A DNA stretch of 64,000 nucleotides, taken from contig CAWBYL010000001.1 of assembly GCA_963793025.1 (NCBI GenBank), positions 372,001 to 436,000 of the forward strand, given 5' to 3'. Positions 6,947-14,878 of the stretch are shown piece after piece. Under the pieces are notes generated by a model. It saw only the letters and a list, made by a program, of their open reading frames with translations, made no database searches and had not been told where the DNA came from. Origin of the DNA: CAWBYL01 sp963793025. GTDB lineage: Bacteria; Actinomycetota; Acidimicrobiia; Acidimicrobiales; Acidimicrobilacustridaceae. How positions within the stretch are numbered: the first letter of the stretch is position 1; every line of letters begins with the position of its first letter. Made by a program: the position numbers and the translations under genes.

Positions 6947-7804
6947 TCAGCCGGCGTACGCCGACGACACGGCCCTCGGTACGACCTGGCCGGAGCAGAT
7001 GCGCCGGAGCACCCGCCGTTCGGGGAAGAAGTCGTCAGGACCCTGGTGGACCGTCGCCACCTCGTCCCAGATGACGATGTCGTCGACCTGCCAGTGGTGG
7101 CGGTAGAGGAAGCGGGGCGTGGCGAGGTGCTCGAAGAGCAGGCCGAGCAGGGCGTCGCTCTCCTTCGGGTTGAGCCCGACGACGTGGTCGGTGTAGCCCG
7201 GGTTGACGAACAGCGCCGGTCGGCCCGTCTCCGGGTGCCGCACCACGACCGGGTGCGCGGAGCCACCGAACTGCTCGATCACGCCGATCGCGGTGTCGTC
7301 GTCGTAGCGACGGCGCATCACCTCGGCGAAACGGGGACCAAGGGTGTGGTGGGCCTCGAGCGTCTCCAGGTATCCCCGCAACGAGGGCGACAGCGCGTCG
7401 AGGGCGGCGTGGCTGTCCGCCCAGATCGTGTCCCCTCCCCGACTCGTGACCACCTGGGCCTGGAGTACGGCGACCGCGGCGATCTCGTCGTTGAACGTGT
7501 AGTCGGTGTGGAAGTCCGAGTCACCGATGGGCGGGTTGTCGGCGTCATTGGTCACGTACGCCACCTCCTCGGTGCTCCCCATCCACGCCGCCACGGGGTG
7601 GAGCGTCGGGCTCCCGAACACCGACGCCAGCATCCGGTGCTCGTCGTCGGTCATCGGTGACCGATCCATGACGAGCAGATGGTGGTCGCGCAATGCCATC
7701 CGCAGGACATCGGCCGCGCGATCGTCGATCCGGGTGAGGTCCAGCCCCTCGACACGCGCCCCGATGGTCCCCGTGATCGGAGTGACCTTCACTGCGTCCT
7801 GCAT
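6947..7804 (-). CDS. TauD/TfdA-family Fe(II)/2-oxoglutarate dioxygenase
   Basis: 285 aa from the ATG at 7804; a longer frame to 7957 would overlap the divergent regulator, so it is rejected. The iron site is visible: His99-Thr-Asp101 in DFHTDYTF and a distal His in VHQG near residue 255, followed by an Arg in RRICSG that should bind 2-oxoglutarate. Family members hydroxylate taurine, alkylsulfates, chlorophenoxy acids or other small acids, releasing sulfite or a phenol. The substrate here is unknown. A TetR-type gene starts 75 bp away in the opposite direction, with a perfect palindrome between, so this gene is probably its target. Confidence 0.88.
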   Translation of the reverse strand: MQDAVKVTPITGTIGARVEGLDLTRIDDRAADVLRMALRDHHLLVMDRSPMTDDEHRMLASVFGSPTLHPVAAWMGSTEEVAYVTNDADNPPIGDSDFHTDYTFNDEIAAVAVLQAQVVTSRGGDTIWADSHAALDALSPSLRGYLETLEAHHTLGPRFAEVMRRRYDDDTAIGVIEQFGGSAHPVVVRHPETGRPALFVNPGYTDHVVGLNPKESDALLGLLFEHLATPRFLYRHHWQVDDIVIWDEVATVHQGPDDFFPERRVLRRICSGQVVPRAVSSAYAG

Positions 7805-7821
7805 CGCTTCCCCCTCGTCTT

Positions 7822-7838
7822 CTCTAACAAAGTTAGAG
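7822..7838. promoter_or_regulatory. Palindromic operator candidate between dioxygenase and TetR genes
   Basis: CTCTAAC-AAA-GTTAGAG is a perfect 7+3+7 inverted repeat in the divergent intergenic region. It lies 18 nt upstream of the dioxygenase start and 42 nt upstream of the TetR start. TetR-family regulators typically bind such TAAC/GTTA palindromes. The cognate assignment is inference. Confidence 0.7.
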
Positions 7839-7879
7839 TCGCACGTGCGGAGCGGCCGGTCAACCGGCAGACTTGGAAA

Positions 7880-8551
7880 ATGGTGCGTCGAACCGTGGCG
7901 GTGGGGCTCACCCCGGAGCAGATCGTCGAGACCGCGCTCGCCCTCATGGACGCCCACGGCGTCGACTGGCTAACGATGCGCCGCCTGGCCGACGAGCTGG
8001 GGGTCCAGGCGCCCACGCTCTACTGGCACGTGCGCAACCGCAGTGACCTGATCGACGCCGCCATCGACGCCGCCCTCGCCGAGTGCGGCACCGTGAGCAG
8101 CGAGGCCGGCGACTGGCAGGGCCAGGTGTGGGATTACATGCACACCCTGCGCCGCCAGCTCACCGCCCATCCGAGCGTCACCGACATGATGCGCAACCGC
8201 TACCCCAGCTCGGTGCACCAGCTCAGCATCCAGGCCGTCGAGATCGCGGCGTCGATCGGCCTCCCGCCCGCCGAGACAGCCACGAGGGCTCGACTGATGA
8301 TCTGGCGGGTGGTCGGATTCGCGACCATGGAGAACAACATCCGGCTCGGCACCGCCTACCACGAGCCGGTCGTCGACGGGACCACCTACACCGTCACCGC
8401 CCCACCGGGCACCGCGCACCCACCCGTCCACCCCGAGATCGTCGGGCACCTGGGTGTGCTCGACCTCGACGAGTTGTTCGACCTCGACGTCGAGGTGTTC
8501 GTCGCCGGTCTCGAGGAGCTCAGCCGCCACCGCCGCTCGACCCGCCCGTGA
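7880..8551 (+). CDS. TetR-family transcriptional regulator
   Basis: 223 aa from the ATG at 7880; an in-frame extension upstream would run through the operator and into the divergent gene. The N-terminal helix-turn-helix is clear: LTPEQIVETALALMDAHGV, then MRRLADELGVQAPTLYWHV with the typical Y-W/H-x-H ending. The C-terminal half (about 75-220) resembles the TetR_C domain of TetR class regulators and should bind an effector. It is divergent from the TauD-like gene across a perfect palindrome, so it most likely represses that gene and itself. Confidence 0.88.
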   Translation: MVRRTVAVGLTPEQIVETALALMDAHGVDWLTMRRLADELGVQAPTLYWHVRNRSDLIDAAIDAALAECGTVSSEAGDWQGQVWDYMHTLRRQLTAHPSVTDMMRNRYPSSVHQLSIQAVEIAASIGLPPAETATRARLMIWRVVGFATMENNIRLGTAYHEPVVDGTTYTVTAPPGTAHPPVHPEIVGHLGVLDLDELFDLDVEVFVAGLEELSRHRRSTRP

Positions 8552-8604
8552 GGCAGAATCCCGGCCCCGGTCCCTTCATCCGCCTCCGACGAAGGTCCGC
8601 TCTT

Positions 8605-8665
8605 GCCGGCGGAGGCGGAAGCCCGGACGGAAGGCCGACATCTGCCTCCGGCGGGCTCCGGGTAG
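8605..8665. repeat. Intergenic repeat copy B
   Basis: Partner of 5338-5400 in the 178-bp gap between the TetR gene and the PD-(D/E)XK gene. GGAGGC and GCCTCC form the outer inverted repeat; the core reads GAAGCCCGGACGGAAGGCC. Confidence 0.45.
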
Positions 8666-8729
8666 GGGCGAGCTGGGGTGGGACGGGAGGAAGCGCGATG
8701 GCGTCGGTGCAGGTCCGTAGCATCGAGAC

Positions 8730-9695
8730 GTGTCGCTCACCGCTCCTCCCCCGCTGAACCCGGCTCAACAGGAGGTGCTCGATCTCCTCGGCGCCGCCCC
8801 CGAGCTGCGGCCGGAGTTCGAGCCCGGTCTGCGCGACGAGCTGCTGGCCGAGCTGGAGGACGGGCTCGCCGGCCTCGGCCCCGAGATCCAGCTCGACGAC
8901 CCGCTGTTCGTCTCCAAGCGAGCCCTGGCCAACGCCCACGGCTGCGAGCTGCGCCACGTCACCGAGTCCGGAACCGACTTCGCCTGGAACGCCACCATCG
9001 CCCGAGGCAGCGTGGCCCACAAGGCCATCGAGCTCTCGGTCCACTGGCGGGGCGAACCCGACCCGCTCGACATGGTCGACGAGGCCCTGGCCCGCCTGGC
9101 CAACGGAGCCGACGGCCTGGCCGACTGGCTGCGCAGCTGTCCCGAGGGCGAACGGGCCGAGCTGCGGGCCCTGGCCAACGAGCGGGTCGTCACCTTCCTC
9201 GAGTGCTTCCCTCCGCTCAAGGCCCGGTGGGTCCCCGTCACCGAGGGCAAGCTGCGAGCCAACCTGCTCGGCGGTCGCATCGTGCTCTCGGGCCGCACCG
9301 ACCTCTCGCTCGGCCGGGCCGTCGGCCCGACCGCCGGCAAGGTCATCATCGACCTCAAGACCGGCGCCTTCTCCCCCGGCCACCTCGACGACCTGCGCTT
9401 CTACGCCCTCGTCGAGACCCTGCGCCTGGGGACCCCGCCCCGCCTCATGGCGTCGTACTACCTCGATGCCGGGCGGGCCCACCCCGAGGCGGTCACCGAG
9501 GACCTGCTGCGGTCGGCGGTGGCCCGTACGGTCGACGGCACCCGCATCCTCCACGAGCTGGCCGTGGGCACCCGGGCGCCGGTCGTGCGACCGAGCCGGG
9601 CCTGCCGCTGGTGCCCTGCGCTCGCCACGTGCGCCCCCGGGCGGGCCCACCTCGGTGAGGACGACCTCTACCCGGAACCCGTCGGGGACGACTGA
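8730..9695 (+). CDS. PD-(D/E)XK nuclease-fold protein with C-terminal Cys cluster
   Basis: 321 aa with a GTG start. An early helix carries ATIARGSVAHKAIELS, like the HxxxE-type helix before RecB nuclease cores. GRTDLSLGR supplies the first acidic residue, and VIIDLKTGAFSPGHLDDLRFY gives the D-x-K motif followed by the helix that in RecB/Cas4 nucleases carries Q/YxxQ-like residues. The C terminus CRWCPALATCAPG has three clustered cysteines, resembling the Fe-S cysteines of AddB and Cas4; a fourth, more distant Cys may be C74 in HGCELR. I infer a DNA exonuclease-like or repair protein. No helicase or CRISPR genes are nearby. Confidence 0.72.
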   Translation: MSLTAPPPLNPAQQEVLDLLGAAPELRPEFEPGLRDELLAELEDGLAGLGPEIQLDDPLFVSKRALANAHGCELRHVTESGTDFAWNATIARGSVAHKAIELSVHWRGEPDPLDMVDEALARLANGADGLADWLRSCPEGERAELRALANERVVTFLECFPPLKARWVPVTEGKLRANLLGGRIVLSGRTDLSLGRAVGPTAGKVIIDLKTGAFSPGHLDDLRFYALVETLRLGTPPRLMASYYLDAGRAHPEAVTEDLLRSAVARTVDGTRILHELAVGTRAPVVRPSRACRWCPALATCAPGRAHLGEDDLYPEPVGDD

Positions 9696-9708
9696 CCGCT
9701 GACGACGG

Positions 9709-11034
9709 TCAGATCGGGTCGATGGCGGCCTCGACGGACTCCGCCTGGGCGATTCGGAGCGCAGGGTCCTCGGTTCCGAGCGAGCCGCGAGAGAGGTCGT
9801 CCATCTGGGCCAGCAGGCCGGTACCCCAGCGCAGCACGGCGAAGACCCCGAGGAAGAGAGCCCCGGCCCCGGCGACGGTCACCTGCACGCCGATGAGGTC
9901 GACCAGCCAACCCTGGATCAGGGACCCGAAGGGGATCGCCACGGTCAGGGTCATCACGTAGAGGGCGAGGACCCGACCACGCATGGTCTCGGTGACCTGC
10001 AACTGGATCGTGGTGTTCAACGTCGAGGAGATGCCGAGGTAGCCGGCGCCGGCCACCAGCAGAGCCAGAGCGCCGACGATGGCGATCGGGGCGAGGGAGA
10101 GGGCGACCAGGGCCAGGCCGTAGCCCACCATGGCGATGCCCACCAGCCGGCTCCGGAGCATCCGTGAGCCCCGGCCCGCGACCAGCGGCGCCGCCAGGAT
10201 CGCGCCCGCGCCCAGGCAGCCGGCGAGCAGCCCGTAGGCGCCGTCGCCGATCCCGTACACCTGGTCGGCGAACACCACGAGCAGGTTGAAGAGAGGCCCG
10301 CCGAGGAAGCCGAGGGCGAACACCACGAGCATGCAGACGGCGATGCCCGGTTCGGTGGCCACGTAGCGAAGAGCTCCCCACATCTCGGCCACCACCCGGG
10401 AGCGGCCCTCGCGGGCGAGGCGCTCGACCTTGGGCACTCGCACCACCAGGAGCGCTCCGACCATGGCGAGGAAGGTGACGGCATTGATGAAGAAGCACCA
10501 CCCCGGACCCAGGGTGGCGAGCACCACACCGCCGAGAGCTGGTCCGAAGGCCCGGGCCCCGTTGAACTGGGCCGAGTTCAGGGTGACGGCGTTGAGGAGG
10601 TGCTCTCGGGGCACGAGCTCGGTGACGAACGCCTGCCACGAGGCCACGCTCAGGCCGGCCACGAACGTGTTGGCGGCCAGGAGCCCGATGATGACTCCGA
10701 CGCGACGCTCGCCGCCCACCCAGACGAGCCACAGGACGAGGGTCAGGGCGGTCTGCACCAGACCGCCGATCATGAGGACCCGGCGCCGGGGGAAGCGGTC
10801 GGCGAGGGATCCGGCCATCGGCCCGGTCAGGACCATGGGGATGTAGGACAGGAAGGCGGTGAACCCGAGCCAGGCCGCGCTCCCGGTGATGCCGTAGATC
10901 ACGAACGGCACGGCCACGTTCTGGAGCCAGGTGCCGCTGCTCGACATGAGCGAGGCACTCCACATGTAGCGGAAGTTCTTGTACCGGAAGGCCACGAACG
11001 CTCCGCTACCAGACGGAGCGGGGGTGGTCGCCAT
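9709..11034 (-). CDS. MFS transporter (EntS/MFS_3-like)
   Basis: 441 aa with about 12 predicted membrane segments. The N terminus FRYKNFRYMWSASLMSSSGTW is typical of MFS_3 / enterobactin-exporter-like proteins. The loop 2-3 motif reads GSLADRFPRRRVLMIGG, the A-like motif of the major facilitator superfamily. It probably exports a small hydrophobic compound. It converges on the PD-(D/E)XK gene (13 bp apart) and diverges from the Lrp-type gene. No dedicated regulator is adjacent and the substrate cannot be told. Confidence 0.87.
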   Translation of the reverse strand: MATTPAPSGSGAFVAFRYKNFRYMWSASLMSSSGTWLQNVAVPFVIYGITGSAAWLGFTAFLSYIPMVLTGPMAGSLADRFPRRRVLMIGGLVQTALTLVLWLVWVGGERRVGVIIGLLAANTFVAGLSVASWQAFVTELVPREHLLNAVTLNSAQFNGARAFGPALGGVVLATLGPGWCFFINAVTFLAMVGALLVVRVPKVERLAREGRSRVVAEMWGALRYVATEPGIAVCMLVVFALGFLGGPLFNLLVVFADQVYGIGDGAYGLLAGCLGAGAILAAPLVAGRGSRMLRSRLVGIAMVGYGLALVALSLAPIAIVGALALLVAGAGYLGISSTLNTTIQLQVTETMRGRVLALYVMTLTVAIPFGSLIQGWLVDLIGVQVTVAGAGALFLGVFAVLRWGTGLLAQMDDLSRGSLGTEDPALRIAQAESVEAAIDPI

Positions 11035-11124
11035 GGACGGCGAGCGTACCGGCGTCCGACCGGGCGCGAGACCCCGGAGATCGAGGTCCTAGGATCGGCA
11101 GCCCGCCGACCCGGAGGAGCACCC

Positions 11125-11397
11125 ATGATCGACGCCATCGTCCTCATCGAGGCCGAGCCGGCCCGCATCGCCGGGCTCACAGAGGAGCTGGTGGAGCGAC
11201 GCGGGGTGGCCGAGGTCTACTCCGTGACCGGGGAGTACGACCTCGTCGCCATGGTCCGGGTGGGCGCCCACGAGGACCTGGCCGAGGTGGTCACCCACGG
11301 CATCGCTCAGAGCCAGGGCGTGCGCCGCACCCACACCCTCGTTGCCTTCCGTGCCTACCGCGACGCCGACTACTCCTGGGATCTCGGAACCGACTGA
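11125..11397 (+). CDS. Lrp/AsnC-type ligand-binding (RAM) domain protein
   Basis: 90 aa, a free-standing RAM domain without the helix-turn-helix. The sequence MIDAIVLIEAEPARIAGL, the central VAEVYSVTGEYDLVAMVRV and a terminal TLVAFRAYRDAD match the AsnC_trans_reg alpha/beta sandwich. GGAGGAG lies 6-7 nt before the ATG. Stand-alone RAM proteins form ring oligomers and bind amino acids, often modulating other proteins. Partner unknown. It diverges from the MFS gene (90 bp gap) and could share its regulation. Confidence 0.87.
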   Translation: MIDAIVLIEAEPARIAGLTEELVERRGVAEVYSVTGEYDLVAMVRVGAHEDLAEVVTHGIAQSQGVRRTHTLVAFRAYRDADYSWDLGTD

Positions 11398-11437
11398 GCT
11401 CACCTGCGCGGGACCCGACGGCCGCTGGACCCGACCC

Positions 11438-12028
11438 TCAGTCGATCCAGTCCCGGCAGAGCTCCTCGACGCGCTCGGCCCACTCCTCGGAGGTCATGGC
11501 GTAGCGGACGTGGTCCTCCCACTGGCCGTTGATCTCGAGGTACCGCAGCGCCGTGCCCTCGTTGCGGATGGCGAGCTTGGCCACCACGCGGTGGCTCGCC
11601 GCGTTTCGGGGGATGATGGCGATCTGGATGCGGTGCAGCCGCAGCTCCTCGAAGGCGAAGCGGGCGGCCACCACCAGCGCTTCGGGCGTGTAGCCCTCCC
11701 CCGCCTTGGCCTCGTCGATCCAGTAGCCGACGTAGGCGCTCTGGAACGGCCCCCGCTGCACCGAGGAGAGGTTGATCTCCCCGGCGAACTCGCCGTCGAC
11801 GAACACGCCGAACCCGTAGCCGGCTCCCAACTGCCGCTCCCGCTGGCGGGCGCTGCACCGAACGGAGAAGGCGTCGCGGTCCTCCACCACGTCGGGTGAT
11901 CCTGGCAGCCGGGTGGGCTCCCACTTGGTGAGCCATTCCTCGTTGCGACGCCTCACCTCCCGCCACGCCGGGAAGTCCGAGACCACCAGCGGGCGCAACA
12001 GCACGCGGCGTCCGAACAGGGTGGTCAC
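11438..12028 (-). CDS. GNAT acetyltransferase, RimJ/RimL type
   Basis: 196 aa from the GTG at 12028 (VTTLFGRRVLLRPL); the longer frame to 12091 adds a Pro/Arg-rich leader and overlaps the region just before ppx. RimJ/RimL-type features: RRVLLRPLVVSDFPAW at the N terminus, FAGEINLSSVQRG, the acetyl-CoA strand-turn YWIDEAKAGEGYTPEAL, and IIPRNAASHRVVAKLAI (N-x-x-S-x-x-V-x-x-K/L). It likely acetylates the N-terminal amine of a ribosomal or other protein, or a small amine. It lies between ppx and the RAM-domain gene. Confidence 0.88.
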   Translation of the reverse strand: MTTLFGRRVLLRPLVVSDFPAWREVRRRNEEWLTKWEPTRLPGSPDVVEDRDAFSVRCSARQRERQLGAGYGFGVFVDGEFAGEINLSSVQRGPFQSAYVGYWIDEAKAGEGYTPEALVVAARFAFEELRLHRIQIAIIPRNAASHRVVAKLAIRNEGTALRYLEINGQWEDHVRYAMTSEEWAERVEELCRDWID

Positions 12029-12092
12029 GGCGGGCGATCCTAGCGACGACCCCCGGGCCGGGTGCGGCAAACGGGAGCGACCGGGAGCCACG

Positions 12093-13010
12093 TCACCCGG
12101 CCCCGGCGATCGACATGGCCAGCCCGTCCAGGATGTCGGACTCCGAGACCAGGCACTCCCGGAACCCGAAGCGCCGCATGATCATGACGAGCACGCACAT
12201 GCCACCGACGATGACGTCGGCCCGCTCCTGCTCCAGACCCGGGTTGGTGACCCGGTCGGCCAGCGACTCGGTGGCCAGGGTGCGGAAGACGTCTTCGATG
12301 GCGGGCCGGGTGAGCCGGAAGTGATGGATGCGGTCCCGGTCGTACTCGGCCAGGCCCAGCTCCACCGCGGCCGCCGTGCTCACGGTGCCGGCCAGACCCA
12401 CGAAGGTGGCGGCCTCGGGTGCCTGCGGGATCTCCCGGAGCACGTCGTCGAGGTGCAGCTCGACGATCGACAACGCCTGGCTCAGCTCCTCGGCGGTCGG
12501 AGGATCGCTGTGCAGCCACGCCTCGGTGAGCCGCACGCACCCCATGTCGGTGGAGATGGTGGCCTCGGCCTCAGTCGTCCCCCAGGTGAACTCGGTGGAA
12601 CCACCGCCGATGTCGCACACGAGGAACGGACCGTCGGCGGCGTCGAGGTCGGCGGTGGCCCCGAGGAACGACAGATGGCCTTCCTCTGCGCCCGACAGCA
12701 ACTCGGGCTCCACGCCCACGGCCTCGTGGGCGGCGGCGAAGAACTCGTCGCGGTTGGCGGCGTCCCGGGCGGCCGATGTCGCCGTCATGCGCACCGCCCC
12801 GACGTCGAAGCGGTCCATGACCTCTCGGTACTCGCGAAGCACGGTCACCGTGCGTTCGATGGCGGCTGCGTCGAGGCGGCCGGTGGCGTCCACCCCCTTG
12901 CCGAGGCGGGTGATCCGCATCAGTCGCTCGACGGTGGTGCGCCCGTCGGTGCTCACGAGCAGACGAACCGAGTTCGTGCCGCAGTCGATGGCCGCCACCG
13001 GTCTCGTCAT
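12093..13010 (-). CDS. ppx: Ppx/GppA exopolyphosphatase
   Basis: 305 aa from the ATG at 13010, which overlaps the upstream DUF501 stop (ATGA). Actin-like ATPase fold: phosphate-1 motif AAIDCGTNSVRLLV, middle region MTATSAARDAANRDEFF, phosphate-2 motif LVCDIGGGSTEF, and LVGLAGTVSTAAA. The length fits the short actinobacterial Ppx type, which lacks the C-terminal HD domain of E. coli Ppx. It hydrolyses polyphosphate ends and/or pppGpp in the cytoplasm. The DUF501-ppx pair follows eno-ftsB in mycobacteria; here the pair is separated from ftsB by the cox-like module. Confidence 0.93.
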   Translation of the reverse strand: MTRPVAAIDCGTNSVRLLVSTDGRTTVERLMRITRLGKGVDATGRLDAAAIERTVTVLREYREVMDRFDVGAVRMTATSAARDAANRDEFFAAAHEAVGVEPELLSGAEEGHLSFLGATADLDAADGPFLVCDIGGGSTEFTWGTTEAEATISTDMGCVRLTEAWLHSDPPTAEELSQALSIVELHLDDVLREIPQAPEAATFVGLAGTVSTAAAVELGLAEYDRDRIHHFRLTRPAIEDVFRTLATESLADRVTNPGLEQERADVIVGGMCVLVMIMRRFGFRECLVSESDILDGLAMSIAGAG

Positions 13011-13495
13011 GGTGTGGCCCGGCCCGCCGCCCGGTCGGGCAGGAGCCCGGCGGTGAGCAGCTCGGTGTGCACCCAGGCCCCCACCGGGTCGGAGGCCCCC
13101 GCCAACCAGTTGGCGTAGTGGGCGTGGAGGCACTTCACACCGGTGCGGGTGCCGCCCACTCCGCCCGAGGGCCGCGGTCCGACGTGGGCGGAGGGGAGGG
13201 CGGCGTCACGCTCGGCCGCGGCCGCGGCGTGGGTCGCGGCGACCGCCTCGGCATCCACCTCGGCCTCGGCCCGACGGACACCTCCGTGCGATTCGAGGGT
13301 TCCGATGGCCGCTCGCAGCGCCGGGTCGCACAGCCAGTACCGGGTCGGCATGGGAGTGCCGTCGGGCAGGAGGGGCTCGTTGCGCAGCACGGCGGGCGCG
13401 CCGTCAGCCGAACGCACGACCACCTCGAAACCGCCCATGGGCGGCCGTCCGAGGAGCTCGGCGACCTGCTCCCGCTCGGCGGCGGACGGGCTCAC
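13007..13495 (-). CDS. DUF501 family protein
   Basis: 162 aa from a GTG that overlaps the coxG-like stop (GTGA). The typical DUF501 blocks are present: REQVAELLGRPPMGGFEVVVR, then PVVL-like VLRNEPLLPDGTPMPTRYWL, and at the end VKCLHAHYANWLAGASDPVG with conserved Cys and two His. Function unknown, but the family sits beside ftsB/divIC and ppx throughout Actinomycetota. It is chained by overlaps to ppx downstream and the coxG-like gene upstream. Confidence 0.92.
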   Translation of the reverse strand: MSPSAAEREQVAELLGRPPMGGFEVVVRSADGAPAVLRNEPLLPDGTPMPTRYWLCDPALRAAIGTLESHGGVRRAEAEVDAEAVAATHAAAAAERDAALPSAHVGPRPSGGVGGTRTGVKCLHAHYANWLAGASDPVGAWVHTELLTAGLLPDRAAGRATP

Positions 13496-14274
13496 CGTCG
13501 GCGTCGGACCAGCCGCCACAACACGAGAACGACCAGAGCGACGCCCAGGACCGGGACCACCCGCTTGGCCACCGACGAGCCGGCGTGCTCGAGCAGGTCG
13601 ATGGCCTCGGGCTCAGGCTGGTCGATGCGACGGATGGCCTGTTCGACCTTGACCTCGGCGGCCACGATGGCCTCGGGGTCGACGATGCCCGCCGCCTCCT
13701 CGGCCTCGACCAGCTCGACCGCCTCGATGGCTTCCTCGACGGCTTCGACCTCCTCGGCCAGCTCGACCTCGGCTTCGATCTCGGCCTCGATGAGGGCGGC
13801 CTCCGCTTCGGCGACCACATCGAGGACCTCGTCGACCAGCACGGTCTGCTCGAGGTTGTCGACGAACTGCCCGAGCAGCTTGGCGCTCACATCGGCCAGC
13901 ACGCCCCGCCCGAACTGGGCGACCTTGCCGGTCACGGTGAGGTCGGTGGTGACGGTGACGTGGGTGCCGGAGCCGGCGGGCTCGAGCTGGGCCGTGATGG
14001 TGGCGCTGGCGTTGCCCTGGCCCCGGGTGTCGCGGCCGGAGGCGTCGAGCACGGCCCGGTGGGCCACGTCGTCCTTCTCGACGAAGGTGGCCTTGCCCTT
14101 GTACTGGGCGGTGATGGGGCCCACCTTCACCTTCACGATCCCTCGGTACTCGTCTCCCTCGATCTCCTGGAGCTGGGCTCCGGGGAGGCACGGGGCGATG
14201 CGCTCCACGTCGGTGAGCACCGCCCAGGCCTGATCGACGGGAACACTCACGTCGAACGTGTTGATCAGCTCCAT
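13492..14274 (-). CDS. CoxG-like SRPBCC protein with acidic linker and C-terminal membrane anchor
   Basis: 260 aa from the ATG at 14274. The first 150 residues are an SRPBCC/CoxG domain: MELINTFDVSVPVDQAWAVL, RIAPCLPGAQLQ, and VTTDLTVTGKVAQFGRGVL (the CoxG-typical TGKVAQFG). Residues about 165-230 are almost purely Glu/Ala/Val/Ile, and the end VVPVLGVALVVLVLWRLVRRRR is a membrane helix with a positive stop. In CO dehydrogenase systems CoxG helps to anchor the enzyme to the membrane. The upstream mobA-like frame reads straight into this gene only because of a frame lesion near 14354; the ATG used here lies in the normal overlap. Confidence 0.85.
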   Translation of the reverse strand: MELINTFDVSVPVDQAWAVLTDVERIAPCLPGAQLQEIEGDEYRGIVKVKVGPITAQYKGKATFVEKDDVAHRAVLDASGRDTRGQGNASATITAQLEPAGSGTHVTVTTDLTVTGKVAQFGRGVLADVSAKLLGQFVDNLEQTVLVDEVLDVVAEAEAALIEAEIEAEVELAEEVEAVEEAIEAVELVEAEEAAGIVDPEAIVAAEVKVEQAIRRIDQPEPEAIDLLEHAGSSVAKRVVPVLGVALVVLVLWRLVRRRR

Positions 14275-14856
14275 CGGTCGAGCTCCTCCTGGGTATCGAT
14301 GTCGAGCGCGTCGCCGGGGCACGCTACCTCGCCCACGAGCTCGGGCCGCTCGCGCGATCAGGACCCGGGCCCCTTCGTCGCCCGCCACGGGGAGCAGGGG
14401 CCAGGCCTCACGAGCCAACCGCACCGGGTTGCCCCGCCGCCCCTCGTAGCTCGCGACCACGACGGGTTCGGGCCGCGACGAGGTGACGACGGTCCTCCAG
14501 TCGTCGGGACCGATGAAGGGCTGGTCACCGAGACCGACGACCACGGCGTCGAACCCGCCGACCTCGGCGGCGGCCACCGCCACCTGCAACGAGGTGGCCT
14601 GGCCCGTGGCCCACTCCGGGTTCTCCAGCGGGATCACCTCGGGCAACAGGACGTCGCTCAGGTCCACCGCTCCGGATACGACGAACACCACGTCGAGGAC
14701 GCCCGATCCGACGGCCGCCTCGACCGCCCACGAGACGAGGGGGCGACCCCGGAACGGGGCCAGCAGCTTCGAGCTCTCCCCGAAGCGGGTGGAGCCTCCG
14801 GCGGCCAGCACGGCGCCGGCGACACGAGCGGGGGATTCGGCCACCGAGCCAGTCAA
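14265..14856 (-). CDS. MobA/MocA-like molybdopterin nucleotidyltransferase (frameshifted near 3' end)
   Basis: About 197 aa if restored. The N terminus AGAVLAAGGSTRFGESSKLL is the nucleotide-binding signature of MobA/MocA/GlmU-type transferases; GLGDQPFIGPDDWR carries the metal-binding Asp; RRGNPVRLAREAWPLL is MocA-like. Expected role: attach CMP or GMP to molybdopterin for the Mo-hydroxylase encoded next door. The frame shifts within 14351-14357: the expected C terminus (ELVGEVACPGDALDIDTQEE, then LDRWS and stop) is present in another frame and ends at 14265, overlapping the coxG-like start. Either a one-base insertion disabled the last 30 residues or the assembly is wrong. Confidence 0.8.
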
Positions 14857-14878
14857 CCACGGTCGCTAGGGTGGCCTC

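Noticed and set aside
13492..14856. A natural MobA-CoxG fusion protein
   Set aside because: The normal MobA C terminus and stop exist in the neighbouring frame and overlap the coxG ATG, so the fusion reflects an indel.
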